Assembly (NCBI GenBank): GCA_020442065.1
Contig: JAGRKZ010000063.1
Coordinates: 570 to 40,493, forward strand
Length of the DNA: 39,924 nt
Origin: Bauldia sp.
GTDB lineage: Bacteria; Pseudomonadota; Alphaproteobacteria; Rhizobiales; Kaistiaceae
Reading direction: 5' to 3'
Shown: piece by piece, positions 19,335 through 27,593 of the stretch
Layout: the number at the start of each line of letters is the position of its first letter
Numbering within the stretch: the stretch's first letter is position 1
Notes under the pieces: generated by a model
What the model was told of the DNA's origin: nothing
Databases searched by the model: none
What the model saw: only the letters and a program-made list of their open reading frames with translations
Made by a program: the position numbers and the translations under genes

Positions 19335-19439
19335 CGCCAGGTCCCATCCTTCGCCGCAACAGGAGAGACCGTCCGGCGGTTCGGACGACCTGGCCCGCCT
19401 CGGCGAAGCCCTCTCCGCACCAGCCTGGAGGGCGCCGCC

Positions 19440-21500
19440 ATGACCACCGTCACCCTGGAAGGCCTCTCCGGCCTTGTCGTGTTCGGCGAAAACGCCGTCA
19501 ACGCCGCACCGATGCTGATCGACCCCGAGGTCGCCTTCGCCGGCGGCGCGGGGGGAACGCTGACGGTGTCGGGCCTGCTCCCCGAGGATGTCCTGTCGAT
19601 CCGCAACGAAGGGACCGGCGCCGGCGAGATCGGCTATCTCGCCGGAACCCTCAGCTTCGGCGGCATCCCGATCGGCAGCGCGAGCGGCGGACAGGGAAGC
19701 GATCTGGTCGTCTCATTCGGCCCGACCGCAACCGCGGAGGCCATCGGAGCGGTCATCGAGAACCTCACCTACGCCAACGGCTCCGACGCGCCGACGGTGA
19801 GCCGAACGCTCACCATCCACTTCGCCGACTCGTCCGCCAGCGACCTCGCGCCGGTGATCCTGGAAACCCGATCGGGCAGTTCCGACCCCTTCGACGGGAT
19901 CGCCGTCGATGCCGGGTCCAACGTTGCATTCGGAGACCTCGACGGCGACGGCGATCTCGACATGCTGGTCGGAACCAGCGTCGGCGAGATCGCGTTCTTC
20001 GAAAACACCGGCTCGGCGACGCAACCGGCGTTCACCCAGCGAAGCGGAAGCGACAATCCGTTTGCGGCGATCGCCAGTTTCGACGATTCGATACCGCACC
20101 CGGGACTCGCCGATCTGGACGGCGACGGCGACCTCGACCTCGCGTTCGGCCAGGCCTCGGGCAGCGTAATCTACAGCGAGAACACCGGCACGGCTGTCTC
20201 CCCGACCTTCGGGGCGGGCAGGCTCGCATTCAGCGTCGGCAGCAGCGCCGCGCCGGCAGCGGCCGACCTTGACGGCGACGGCGACCTTGACGCGGTGGTC
20301 GGCAACGCCGTCGGCCATCTCGCCTTCTTCAAGAATGTAGGCTCCGCAACGGAAGGCGAGTTCAGCAAACAGATCGGCGCGAGCGATCCGTTCGAGGGGA
20401 TCGACGTCGGCGACCAGGCAAGGCCGACCTTTGCCGATACCGATGGCGACGGCGACTTCGATCTCGCGGTCGGCGCGGCCGACGGCACGGTCAGCTTTTT
20501 CGAAAACACCGGCACCGCCACCGCGCCGGTCTTTGTCCAGCGGACCGGCGCGGCCAATCCCTTTGACGGCATCGACGTGGGCAACCAGGCCGCACCGACC
20601 TTCGTCGACCTTGACGGCGACGGGGACATTGACGCGGTTGTCGCCGGCGACGGCGGCGCCCTGACCTATCTCGAGAACGTGGCGACGCTCCGCGTGGTGG
20701 TGCAGATCTCCCCGGAGAACGATCCGCCGAAGATCACCTCGCTTGGCGGCGGTCCGACGGCCGACGCGATGGTGGCCGAGAACGGTGCGTTCGTCACCAC
20801 GGTGGCGGCAGCCGATCCCGACAATACGCCGGCGTTCTCGATTGCTGGCGGAGCCGACGCGGCCCGCTTCGTGATCGACGCCGCCAGCGGCGCACTGTCG
20901 TTCAAGTCGGCACCCGACTTCGAGCAGCCCGGGGATGTCGGTGGCGACAACGTCTATGATGTCGTCGTCAGGGTCTCGGATGGAACCGCGGTCGCCGACC
21001 AGGCCATCGCCGTCACCGTCAGCGACGTTGCGGGCCTGACGATCCTCGGCGCCAAGACCGCCGACGTGCTGGCCGGGTCGGCGGAAGCCGACACCGTGAG
21101 CGGACGCGGCGGCAAGGATCGGCTCTCGGGCTTGGGTGGCGACGACGTGCTCGACGGCGGCAGGGGCAAGGACAAGCTGATTGGCGGCGATGGCGCCGAC
21201 TCCTTCGTCTTCGCCGACAAGCTCAAGGCCAACGTCGACAAGGTCCTCGACTTCGAGGCCGGTACGGATACTTTCGTGCTTGATGGCGCGATCTTCAGAA
21301 AGCTGGCTCCGGGCACTCTCGCGGACGAAGCCTTCGCGGTCGGCGGCAAGGCCAAAGATGCCCACGACCGGATCGTCTACGACGATGCGAGCGGCCGGGT
21401 CCTCTACGATGCAGACGGCAAGGGCGGTCGGGATGCGGTGGTATTCGCAAAGATCGGCAAGCACCTCGACGTCGATGCCAGCGACTTCATGGTGATCTGA
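19440..21500 (+). CDS. VCBS/FG-GAP calcium-binding RTX protein, short paralogue
   Basis: A 686-residue protein that is a one-unit version of the giant neighbour: one 'FAEN' module (GLVVFGENAVNAAPMLIDPE ... LTYANGSDAPT, residues 8-125), five DxDGDGDxD FG-GAP repeats, one cadherin-like domain (VVAADPDNTPAFSIAGGADAAR and following), RTX nonapeptides (GRGGKDRLSGLGGDDVLDGG) and the same serralysin-type C-terminus ending LDVDASDFMVI. The C-terminal 100 residues closely parallel those of the giant protein, so both should use the same type I exporter. The ATG at 19440 follows a GGAGG ribosome site. The two genes probably arose by duplication, with later unit expansion in the first. Confidence 0.88.
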   Translation: MTTVTLEGLSGLVVFGENAVNAAPMLIDPEVAFAGGAGGTLTVSGLLPEDVLSIRNEGTGAGEIGYLAGTLSFGGIPIGSASGGQGSDLVVSFGPTATAEAIGAVIENLTYANGSDAPTVSRTLTIHFADSSASDLAPVILETRSGSSDPFDGIAVDAGSNVAFGDLDGDGDLDMLVGTSVGEIAFFENTGSATQPAFTQRSGSDNPFAAIASFDDSIPHPGLADLDGDGDLDLAFGQASGSVIYSENTGTAVSPTFGAGRLAFSVGSSAAPAAADLDGDGDLDAVVGNAVGHLAFFKNVGSATEGEFSKQIGASDPFEGIDVGDQARPTFADTDGDGDFDLAVGAADGTVSFFENTGTATAPVFVQRTGAANPFDGIDVGNQAAPTFVDLDGDGDIDAVVAGDGGALTYLENVATLRVVVQISPENDPPKITSLGGGPTADAMVAENGAFVTTVAAADPDNTPAFSIAGGADAARFVIDAASGALSFKSAPDFEQPGDVGGDNVYDVVVRVSDGTAVADQAIAVTVSDVAGLTILGAKTADVLAGSAEADTVSGRGGKDRLSGLGGDDVLDGGRGKDKLIGGDGADSFVFADKLKANVDKVLDFEAGTDTFVLDGAIFRKLAPGTLADEAFAVGGKAKDAHDRIVYDDASGRVLYDADGKGGRDAVVFAKIGKHLDVDASDFMVI

Positions 21501-21621
21501 TGAGTCCGTGGATGGATTCGCCGCTGCGGCGCGGACAGCCTTTTCTTTGCGTCCCCCGCGCGTCACGATCGTCCGCTGTCACGCTGGCAGTGACCGTCGC
21601 ACGCCGCCTGTGGAGGGCCGC

Positions 21622-22701
21622 TTGAAGTCCGAACGCGCCACCGGTCCCGATGCGGCCGGCCACGGCCCGAAGCCGCAGATGATGATTCTCTCGCCGCGTT
21701 TTCCGGACTGGATGCGCCGCGCGGATGCGTGTCTCGTCCTGACCACCTACCAGGCCGGCCGCGTGTTCTTCATAGGCCGGAGGCCGGACGGCTCGGTGCG
21801 CGCCCATGAGCGGATGATCGAGCAGTGCCAGGGCCTGTGGACGGATGGCCAGTCGCTGTGGACGAGCGGTCTGTGGATGCTGTGGCGGTTCGAAAATGGT
21901 CTCGCGCCCGGCGAAACCACCGCTGGCGGAGCAGATCGCCGGTTCATCCCGCGCGAGGCCCGCGTGACCGGCCGTATCGATATGCATGACATCGGCCTCG
22001 GCGTCGTCGACGGCGAACGCCGGCCGATCTTCGTCAACACCCTCTATTCATGCCTCGCGACTGTCTCCGACAGCGCCAGCTTTCGTCCGCTGTGGCACCC
22101 GCCTTTCATCAGCCGGCTTGCGCCCGAGGACCGGTGCCATCTCAATGGCCTTGCCATGGCCGGGGGCCGTCCCGCCTACGTCAGCGCGGTGAGCGAGTCC
22201 GATGTGGCCGACGGCTGGCGCGATGACCGACGTCAGGGCGGAGTCGTTCTCGACGTGGCGAGCGGCGAACGGGTGGCGGGCGGATTGTCGATGCCGCACT
22301 CACCGCGCCTCTATGACGGGCGCCTCTGGATCCTCAATTCCGGGACCGGCGAGTTCGGCACGATCGACCCCGACGACGGCCGTTTCACGCCCGTTTGCTT
22401 CTGCCCGGGCTATGCCCGCGGCCTGGCCTTCGCGGGCCGTCATGCCGTCATCGGCCTGTCGCGACCGCGCGGCAACCAGACCTTCGAAGGGCTGCCGCTG
22501 GGCGAACGCCTGGCCGCGAAACGCGCCGCACCGCGCTGCGGTCTGATTGTCGTCGACATCGACAGTGGCACGATCGTCGAATGGCTCCGCTTTCAGCACA
22601 CGATAGACGAACTCTATGACGTTGCGGTCATGCCGGGGGTCCGCCAAGCAGAAGCTGTCGGCTTTGTCGGCCCCGAAATCGAAACGAGCTACTCTCTCTA
22701 G
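21622..22701 (+). CDS. TIGR03032 family protein
   Basis: A protein of about 359 residues with the TIGR03032 (DUF4915-like) signatures: LVLTTYQAGRVFFIG, CQGLWTDGQSLWTSGLWMLW, DMHDIGLG, FVNTLYSCLATVSD, WHPPFISRLAPEDRCHLNG, SDVADGWRDDR, SMPHSPRLYDGRLWILNSG and FCPGYARGLAF. It is predicted to be a soluble beta-propeller-like protein; the function is unknown. Members often neighbour large calcium-binding repeat proteins, as here. Start: the TTG at 21622 with GGAGG just upstream; an upstream in-frame GTG at 21508 and a downstream ATG at 21679 are alternatives. It has no GAAAC element of its own and probably reads through from the surface-protein gene or uses an unseen promoter. Confidence 0.83.
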   Translation: MKSERATGPDAAGHGPKPQMMILSPRFPDWMRRADACLVLTTYQAGRVFFIGRRPDGSVRAHERMIEQCQGLWTDGQSLWTSGLWMLWRFENGLAPGETTAGGADRRFIPREARVTGRIDMHDIGLGVVDGERRPIFVNTLYSCLATVSDSASFRPLWHPPFISRLAPEDRCHLNGLAMAGGRPAYVSAVSESDVADGWRDDRRQGGVVLDVASGERVAGGLSMPHSPRLYDGRLWILNSGTGEFGTIDPDDGRFTPVCFCPGYARGLAFAGRHAVIGLSRPRGNQTFEGLPLGERLAAKRAAPRCGLIVVDIDSGTIVEWLRFQHTIDELYDVAVMPGVRQAEAVGFVGPEIETSYSL

Positions 22702-22854
22702 GCTAAACCGAAAGTAGAATTTTGCAACGCTCTGTTATCGATCCTGGGGCCTTGAGAAGGCAATTGACGCACACTTGATTTGAATTTGACTTGCCCTCGA
22801 CAAGATATCACGAATAGGCTGGCAGTTGCGGCTGCATTGAGATAGCCGCTGCAG

Positions 22855-23973
22855 ATGCGGCGCTGGGGCCTTCGCATGAACATATGGTGGAGGACCGCTG
22901 CGGTGGCCGCCCTCTGTGGGGTTGCATCGTGTGCGGCCCAATTCTCCGCATTGGCGGAGGGGACCCTGGTTCTGTTCAACTGGGCCGATTACTTCCCGCC
23001 GGACCTGCTCGACAAGTTCGAAACCGAGACCGGTATTCATGTCGTCACCGAGATCTACCAGAGCAACGAGGATCTCCTCGACAAGCTGAGGAGCGCATCC
23101 GGTCACTACGACGTCGTCGTACCGTCCGACTACATGGTCGAGATTCTGATCGAGGAAGGCCTGCTGCAGCCTGTCGACGCCGCCCGGATGCCGAACTTCG
23201 CCCACGTACGGGCACCGTTCGACGATCCCTGGTTCGACCCTGCCCGCGTCTACTCGGTACCCAACATGAATGGGACCAGCGGCTTCATGTACGACCCGCG
23301 GCAGGTCGTCGGTGGCCTCCTGGAGGAAAGCTGGTCGGAGTTCTTCGCGCCGCGCCCTGAGATCGCCGGCAAGATCGTCGCGCTCGACGACCAGTACGAG
23401 ATGTACCGGGCGGCGGCCTACTATGCCGGCGTCAATCCCTGCACCGAAAACCCAACAGAGGCGCAGCACATCCTCGATGTCCTGCAGGCGCAGAAGCCGA
23501 AACTCGCCTTCTACACCTCGGGCACCAACCCGAATGTCCCCGACTCGCTCCAGGACGGCATTGATCTGGTGACGAGCGGTTCGGTTGCGATCTTGCAGAT
23601 ATGGGACGGCGGCGCCCGGTTGATGCAGCGCTCCGTACCCGAAATGATCTACGTCGTGCCCAAGGAAGGCAGTGCCTGGTGGCAGGACGCCTACGCCGTC
23701 CCCTCCGACGCATGGAACCCCGAGAACGCGAAGATATTCCTCAACTGGATCATGCAGCCCGAGAACATCGCAGCCGTCAGCAACTTCACCGGCTACACGA
23801 ATGCGATCGCGGGCTCCGAGGCTTTCATGGACGAGGCCGTCGCCCGCGACCAGCTCGAAGGCGTAGCGCCGGCAAAGCGGGATCGCTTGCGGCCGGTCGA
23901 GCCCTGTTCGCCGGCGGCCCGCGAACTCAGTGACAAGGTCTGGGCGCGGCTCTGGCCGCGAACGGTGAAGTAG
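22855..23973 (+). CDS. PotD-type polyamine-binding periplasmic protein (orphan)
   Basis: A 372-residue extracellular solute-binding protein of the spermidine/putrescine (PotD/PotF) group. It has an N-terminal signal segment (RTAAVAALCGVASCAAQFSALA), then LVLFNWADYFPPDLLDKFETETG, SNEDLLDKLRSASGHYDVVVPSDYMV, VYSVPNMNGTSGFMYDP and a C-terminal AYAVPSDAWNPENAKIFLNWIM. No permease or ATPase gene accompanies it; a hybrid histidine kinase begins 28 bp downstream. That makes it a likely ligand-sensing partner of the kinase rather than part of a transporter. An internal ATG at 22876 is an alternative start. The upstream 150 bp is comparatively AT-rich and has no GAAAC element. Confidence 0.87.
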   Translation: MRRWGLRMNIWWRTAAVAALCGVASCAAQFSALAEGTLVLFNWADYFPPDLLDKFETETGIHVVTEIYQSNEDLLDKLRSASGHYDVVVPSDYMVEILIEEGLLQPVDAARMPNFAHVRAPFDDPWFDPARVYSVPNMNGTSGFMYDPRQVVGGLLEESWSEFFAPRPEIAGKIVALDDQYEMYRAAAYYAGVNPCTENPTEAQHILDVLQAQKPKLAFYTSGTNPNVPDSLQDGIDLVTSGSVAILQIWDGGARLMQRSVPEMIYVVPKEGSAWWQDAYAVPSDAWNPENAKIFLNWIMQPENIAAVSNFTGYTNAIAGSEAFMDEAVARDQLEGVAPAKRDRLRPVEPCSPAARELSDKVWARLWPRTVK

Positions 23974-24001
23974 CGCGGCCCCGCACATGGTGTGAACGAG
24001 T

Positions 24002-26938
24002 TTGGCCCTCGCGAACGACTCGGACGAACCGTCGCTGCTCCCTTCCGCCAACCGGCCGGAAGGCGGGGCGGACGCGGCGCCAGGCCCCGACCCCGCCGGG
24101 GACGATACCGGCTCAGGCTGGCCGAGACTGCTCGTCCGTCCATGGACCAATCTCCGTCTCGCGATCAAGATTCCGCTGCTCGTGGTGGCCGCCGCCATCG
24201 TCGCCGGCATGGCCGGGGCAGTCGCAGATTACAGCTGGGCATCGCGTCAGCTCCGCGCCGTCGCCGAAGACAAGCTGCTTGGCTTGCTCCAGGCCCGGAT
24301 GGTGACCGTCAGCGACTACCTCGCGTCGGTCGGACGCGATCTGCGCCTCGGCTCGCAGACGCCCGTCGTCGTCGAGGGTCTCGCCGCCCTGAGCAACGGC
24401 TACGGTCTCCTTGGCCCGCAGGCCGCGGCGTCCCTCTACCGCAGCTACGTGACCGAGAATCCCAACCCTGAGCCACGGCGCAGCCGTCTCGATCAGGCCC
24501 CGGACGGGTCGGCCTACAGTGCGGCGCACGCGCTCTTCCATCCCGGGCTGCGCGACTTCGCGCAGGTCTACGGCTATCGCGACCTGTTGCTCATCGATCT
24601 CGGCGGCAATGTCATCTATTCGGTCAACAAGCGTCCGGATTTCGCCAGCCGAGTGGCGCCGGATGGGCACGGGGGGTTGGCCGAGACGTTCCGTGCAGCG
24701 ATCGCGAACAAGGCCAGTGGCAAGGTGGCGTTCGTCGACTTCACACCCTATCAGGCCGCTGCCGGCGATCTCACCGGCTTCGTCGCGGCGATCGTCTACT
24801 CGAAGGCGAGGGAGCCGCTGGGGGTACTGGTGCTCGCCTTGGCCGTCGATCCCATCGATCGGCTCATGCAGGGTGCCGCCGGGTTGGGCCAGACCGGCGA
24901 GACCCTGATCGTCGGGCAGGATCTTCTCGTCCGCAGCGCCAGCCGGCTCGCCGATGACGCTTCCATCCTCCAGCAGCGATCCTCGATCGACGTGATCAAG
25001 AACGGATTCGCCGGCGAGTCCGGACTGGGATACGGCCGCGAGGAGCACGCCAACGGGACCGTATCGGATGTTCTGGTGGCCTACACGCCGCTGGACTTCC
25101 TTGGGACCCGCTGGGTCATCGCCGCCAAAGCCGATACAGACGAGATCTATTCGCCAGTGCGCGCGATGGGCCAGCAGGCCCTGGTCAATGGCTTCAGCAT
25201 GGCGCTGGTGGTTGCCGTCATCGGGTTCGCGATCACGATTCTCAGCGTCGTTCGCCCCATCAACGCGGTCGTCGGGGCCATGGACGAGATGCGGAACGGC
25301 GACCGCGACGCGCCCCTCCACCTGCCCGAGCGCGGTGACGAGATCGGCGACGTGTCGCGCGCGCTCGTCGCTTTCCGCGCCAGCCTGATCGAGCGGGACA
25401 AACTCGATGCGGAGAAACAACGAGAGTCGCTCCAGGCCGAGTCGGGTCGAAGGTTCCGGGCCATCGCGGAGTCGAGTCCGATGGCGCTCATCGTCATCGA
25501 AGCCGATGGCGGCGGCATACGCTACGCCAACCCTGTGGCGCACGCGCTGCTGGGGTTCGACGCCGACAAACCTCTCGAAGAACCGATGGCCGCCTTCTTC
25601 GAGTCTCAGTCCGAGATGGATCGGCTGCGCGGGCTGGTCATGGCGGGACTTGCCGACAACGTCGAGACCAGGCTCCGTCGCGTCAGTGGCGAGACCTTTC
25701 CCGCGGCTCTCTCCTCCCGCGCCTTTGACTATGACGGCCGCGCGGCCTTCGCGATCGGACTGGTCGATCTGACCCAGATCCAGGAGGCTCAGGCGGAGAT
25801 TCAGCGTCAGCGCGAAAGAATCTATCAGAGTGAGCGGATCGGCGCGCTCGGGTCGCTTCTCGCCGGCGTCGCGCATGAGCTCAACAACCCGCTCTCTGTG
25901 GTCGTCGCCCAGGCGACAATGCTTGAGGAACTCGCGACCGACCAGGCGACGGTGACCCGCGGCGGCAAGATCCGGAATGCAGCCGAACGCTGCGCGCGCA
26001 TCGTCAAGACCTTCCTGGCGATGGCCCGCCAGCGGCCGCCGTCACGCACCGCCGTCGATCTCAACGAAGTGGTCGCGGCGGCGCTGGAATTGCTCAGCTA
26101 CAACCTTCGTACCGCGGGCATCGAGGTGACCGCCGATCTTGCGCCGACGCTGCCCTCGATCTGGGCCGATCCCGACCAGCTCAGTCAGGTCGTCACCAAC
26201 CTGATCGTCAATGCGCAGCAAGCCATGGCCGATCATCAAGGGCAGCGGCGGCTGCATGTTGCGACCACCGCTGACGCGGAGACGCACACGGTCTGCGTCG
26301 CTGTCACCGACAGCGGCCCCGGAGTTCCCGCCGATATCAAGGCGCGGATCTTCGAACCGTTCTTCACCACCAAGCCGCTGGGGGTGGGGACCGGGATCGG
26401 ACTGTCGGTCTGTCACGGCGTTGTGTCCTCCCACGGCGGCACGATCGAACTGACCGATGCGGCCGGCGGCGGCGCCGTCTTCCGCGTCCGCCTGCCCGTC
26501 GGCGACGAGACCGGCCAGACGGCTGCGGCCCCGTCTGTGCCTCCGCCCGTCGCTGCCGGACAGCGCATACTCGTGGTCGACGACGAACCGGGCGTGGCGG
26601 AAGTCCTTTCCGACATTCTCGAGATCGATGGCTACGCCATCGATCTCGCCGACAGCGGGCAAGCGGCCCTCGACCTGATCGCGGTGCACGCCTACGATGC
26701 CGTGATCAGCGACGTCCACATGCCCGACCGGGACGGTATCGCGCTCTATCGGGGCATCAAGGAGGTGAGGCCGGAACTGGCGCGGAAGCTGGTCCTTGTC
26801 ACCGGCGACAGCCTCGGTGCCTCAATCCAGGCCTTTCTCGATTCGACCGGCGTACCCTGCATCGAGAAACCCTTCCTGCCAGCGGAGGTGCGCCGGATCG
26901 TCGCCGAGATGCTCGCCGGGACCGGACCCGCCCGATAG
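24002..26938 (+). CDS. Hybrid sensor histidine kinase (Cache-like - HAMP - PAS - HisKA - HATPase - receiver)
   Basis: About 978 residues. TM1 is near 50-75 ([19 protein letters not shown]), followed by a long periplasmic dCache-like region, TM2 near 395-420 ([20 protein letters not shown]), a HAMP domain ([17 protein letters not shown]), a PAS domain, HisKA with phospho-accepting His625 ([11 protein letters not shown]), HATPase_c ([32 protein letters not shown]) and a C-terminal receiver with Asp904 ([11 protein letters not shown]). A TTG at 24002 is the only in-frame start that keeps TM1; a stop codon lies just upstream at 23993. It is co-oriented with the PotD-like gene 28 bp upstream. Its kinase core and receiver are paralogous to the second hybrid kinase at 27592-29787. 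It ends three bases before the convergent lone receiver gene. Confidence 0.9.
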   Translation: MALANDSDEPSLLPSANRPEGGADAAPGPDPAGDDTGSGWPRLLVRPWTNLRLAIKIPLLVVAAAIVAGMAGAVADYSWASRQLRAVAEDKLLGLLQARMVTVSDYLASVGRDLRLGSQTPVVVEGLAALSNGYGLLGPQAAASLYRSYVTENPNPEPRRSRLDQAPDGSAYSAAHALFHPGLRDFAQVYGYRDLLLIDLGGNVIYSVNKRPDFASRVAPDGHGGLAETFRAAIANKASGKVAFVDFTPYQAAAGDLTGFVAAIVYSKAREPLGVLVLALAVDPIDRLMQGAAGLGQTGETLIVGQDLLVRSASRLADDASILQQRSSIDVIKNGFAGESGLGYGREEHANGTVSDVLVAYTPLDFLGTRWVIAAKADTDEIYSPVRAMGQQALVNGFSMALVVAVIGFAITILSVVRPINAVVGAMDEMRNGDRDAPLHLPERGDEIGDVSRALVAFRASLIERDKLDAEKQRESLQAESGRRFRAIAESSPMALIVIEADGGGIRYANPVAHALLGFDADKPLEEPMAAFFESQSEMDRLRGLVMAGLADNVETRLRRVSGETFPAALSSRAFDYDGRAAFAIGLVDLTQIQEAQAEIQRQRERIYQSERIGALGSLLAGVAHELNNPLSVVVAQATMLEELATDQATVTRGGKIRNAAERCARIVKTFLAMARQRPPSRTAVDLNEVVAAALELLSYNLRTAGIEVTADLAPTLPSIWADPDQLSQVVTNLIVNAQQAMADHQGQRRLHVATTADAETHTVCVAVTDSGPGVPADIKARIFEPFFTTKPLGVGTGIGLSVCHGVVSSHGGTIELTDAAGGGAVFRVRLPVGDETGQTAAAPSVPPPVAAGQRILVVDDEPGVAEVLSDILEIDGYAIDLADSGQAALDLIAVHAYDAVISDVHMPDRDGIALYRGIKEVRPELARKLVLVTGDSLGASIQAFLDSTGVPCIEKPFLPAEVRRIVAEMLAGTGPAR

Positions 26939-26941
26939 CTC

Positions 26942-27358
26942 CTATCGCGGCGGACCGAGCCTGGCCGCAAGCACCCGGCGAACCTCGTCGGGAGCGAACG
27001 GCTTTTCGATGCAGGGTACGCCCGTCTCGTCGAGGAATTGCCGGACCGCTCCGCCAAGGCTGTCGCCGGTGACGAGCACGAAGCGGGTCTCCAGAGCGGT
27101 GTTTCCGCGGGCCAAGTGCCGGTAGAACTCCATCCCGTTCATGCCGGGCATGGAGACGTCACTGATGACGGCGTGATAGTCGCGCGCGCCGAGCCGGGCC
27201 AGACCGTCGAGGCCGCTTGTTGCCGTGTCCACCGAGTAGCCGGCGATCTCGAGGATCTCGGCCAGGGTTTCCCGGATGTCATCCTCGTCGTCGACCACCA
27301 GGACGGCACGGCGCCCGTCGGCGTTGCCGTTGTCGTCTCGGGCGCCATCCATCGGCAC
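26942..27358 (-). CDS. Single-domain response regulator (receiver only)
   Basis: A receiver-only protein of about 138 residues: acidic pocket VLVVDDEDD, phosphoacceptor Asp67 in HAVISDVSMPGMNG, Thr in FVLVTGDS, Lys in CIEKPF. It ends at the receiver with no output domain. Its closest visible relatives are the C-terminal receivers of the two hybrid kinases here (shared VLVTGDSLG...[13 protein letters not shown] pattern), so it looks like a detached copy. Start: GTG at 27358 with GAGAAGGA seven bases upstream; ATG at 27352 and ATG at 27469 are alternatives. It is preceded by GAAAC element G. Likely role: phosphate shuttle or sink in a phosphorelay with the two hybrid kinases. Confidence 0.85.
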   Translation of the reverse strand: MPMDGARDDNGNADGRRAVLVVDDEDDIRETLAEILEIAGYSVDTATSGLDGLARLGARDYHAVISDVSMPGMNGMEFYRHLARGNTALETRFVLVTGDSLGGAVRQFLDETGVPCIEKPFAPDEVRRVLAARLGPPR

Positions 27359-27546
27359 GGATCGATCCTTCTCAGGCGAACCGCCGCTCCGATCGGAGCG
27401 ACGGTGGCCGACAACCAGTTGAAGCGTTCCCGGCGCCGCGATGCGCGGATAGGCGCTACCCGAATCCATGTTTTGCCCCGGAAGGCAGAAAAGCGCGGAC
27501 TATTCGCAATGTGCCCCGCGCGATCCTGCAGCTATGGCGGGAGTCG

Positions 27547-27593
27547 GTTTCGGCGATGTTTCCGCGGATCGAGAGGATTGTTTCATTTGTTTC
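27547..27593 (-). promoter_or_regulatory. GAAAC four-half-site element, copy G (before the lone receiver)
   Basis: Minus-strand half-sites GAAAC at 27593, GAAAC at 27584, GAAAC at 27562 and GAAAC at 27551 (5' ends), offsets 0/9/31/42. All four half-sites are perfect, the best copy in the window. Conserved A at 27535. Its first half-site overlaps the stop codon of the upstream hybrid kinase gene. Confidence 0.82.

Noticed and set aside
22702-22854. Search for a GAAAC element before the PotD-like gene
   Set aside because: GAAAG and GCAAC strings occur but not at the 9/22/11 spacing, so no element is claimed here.
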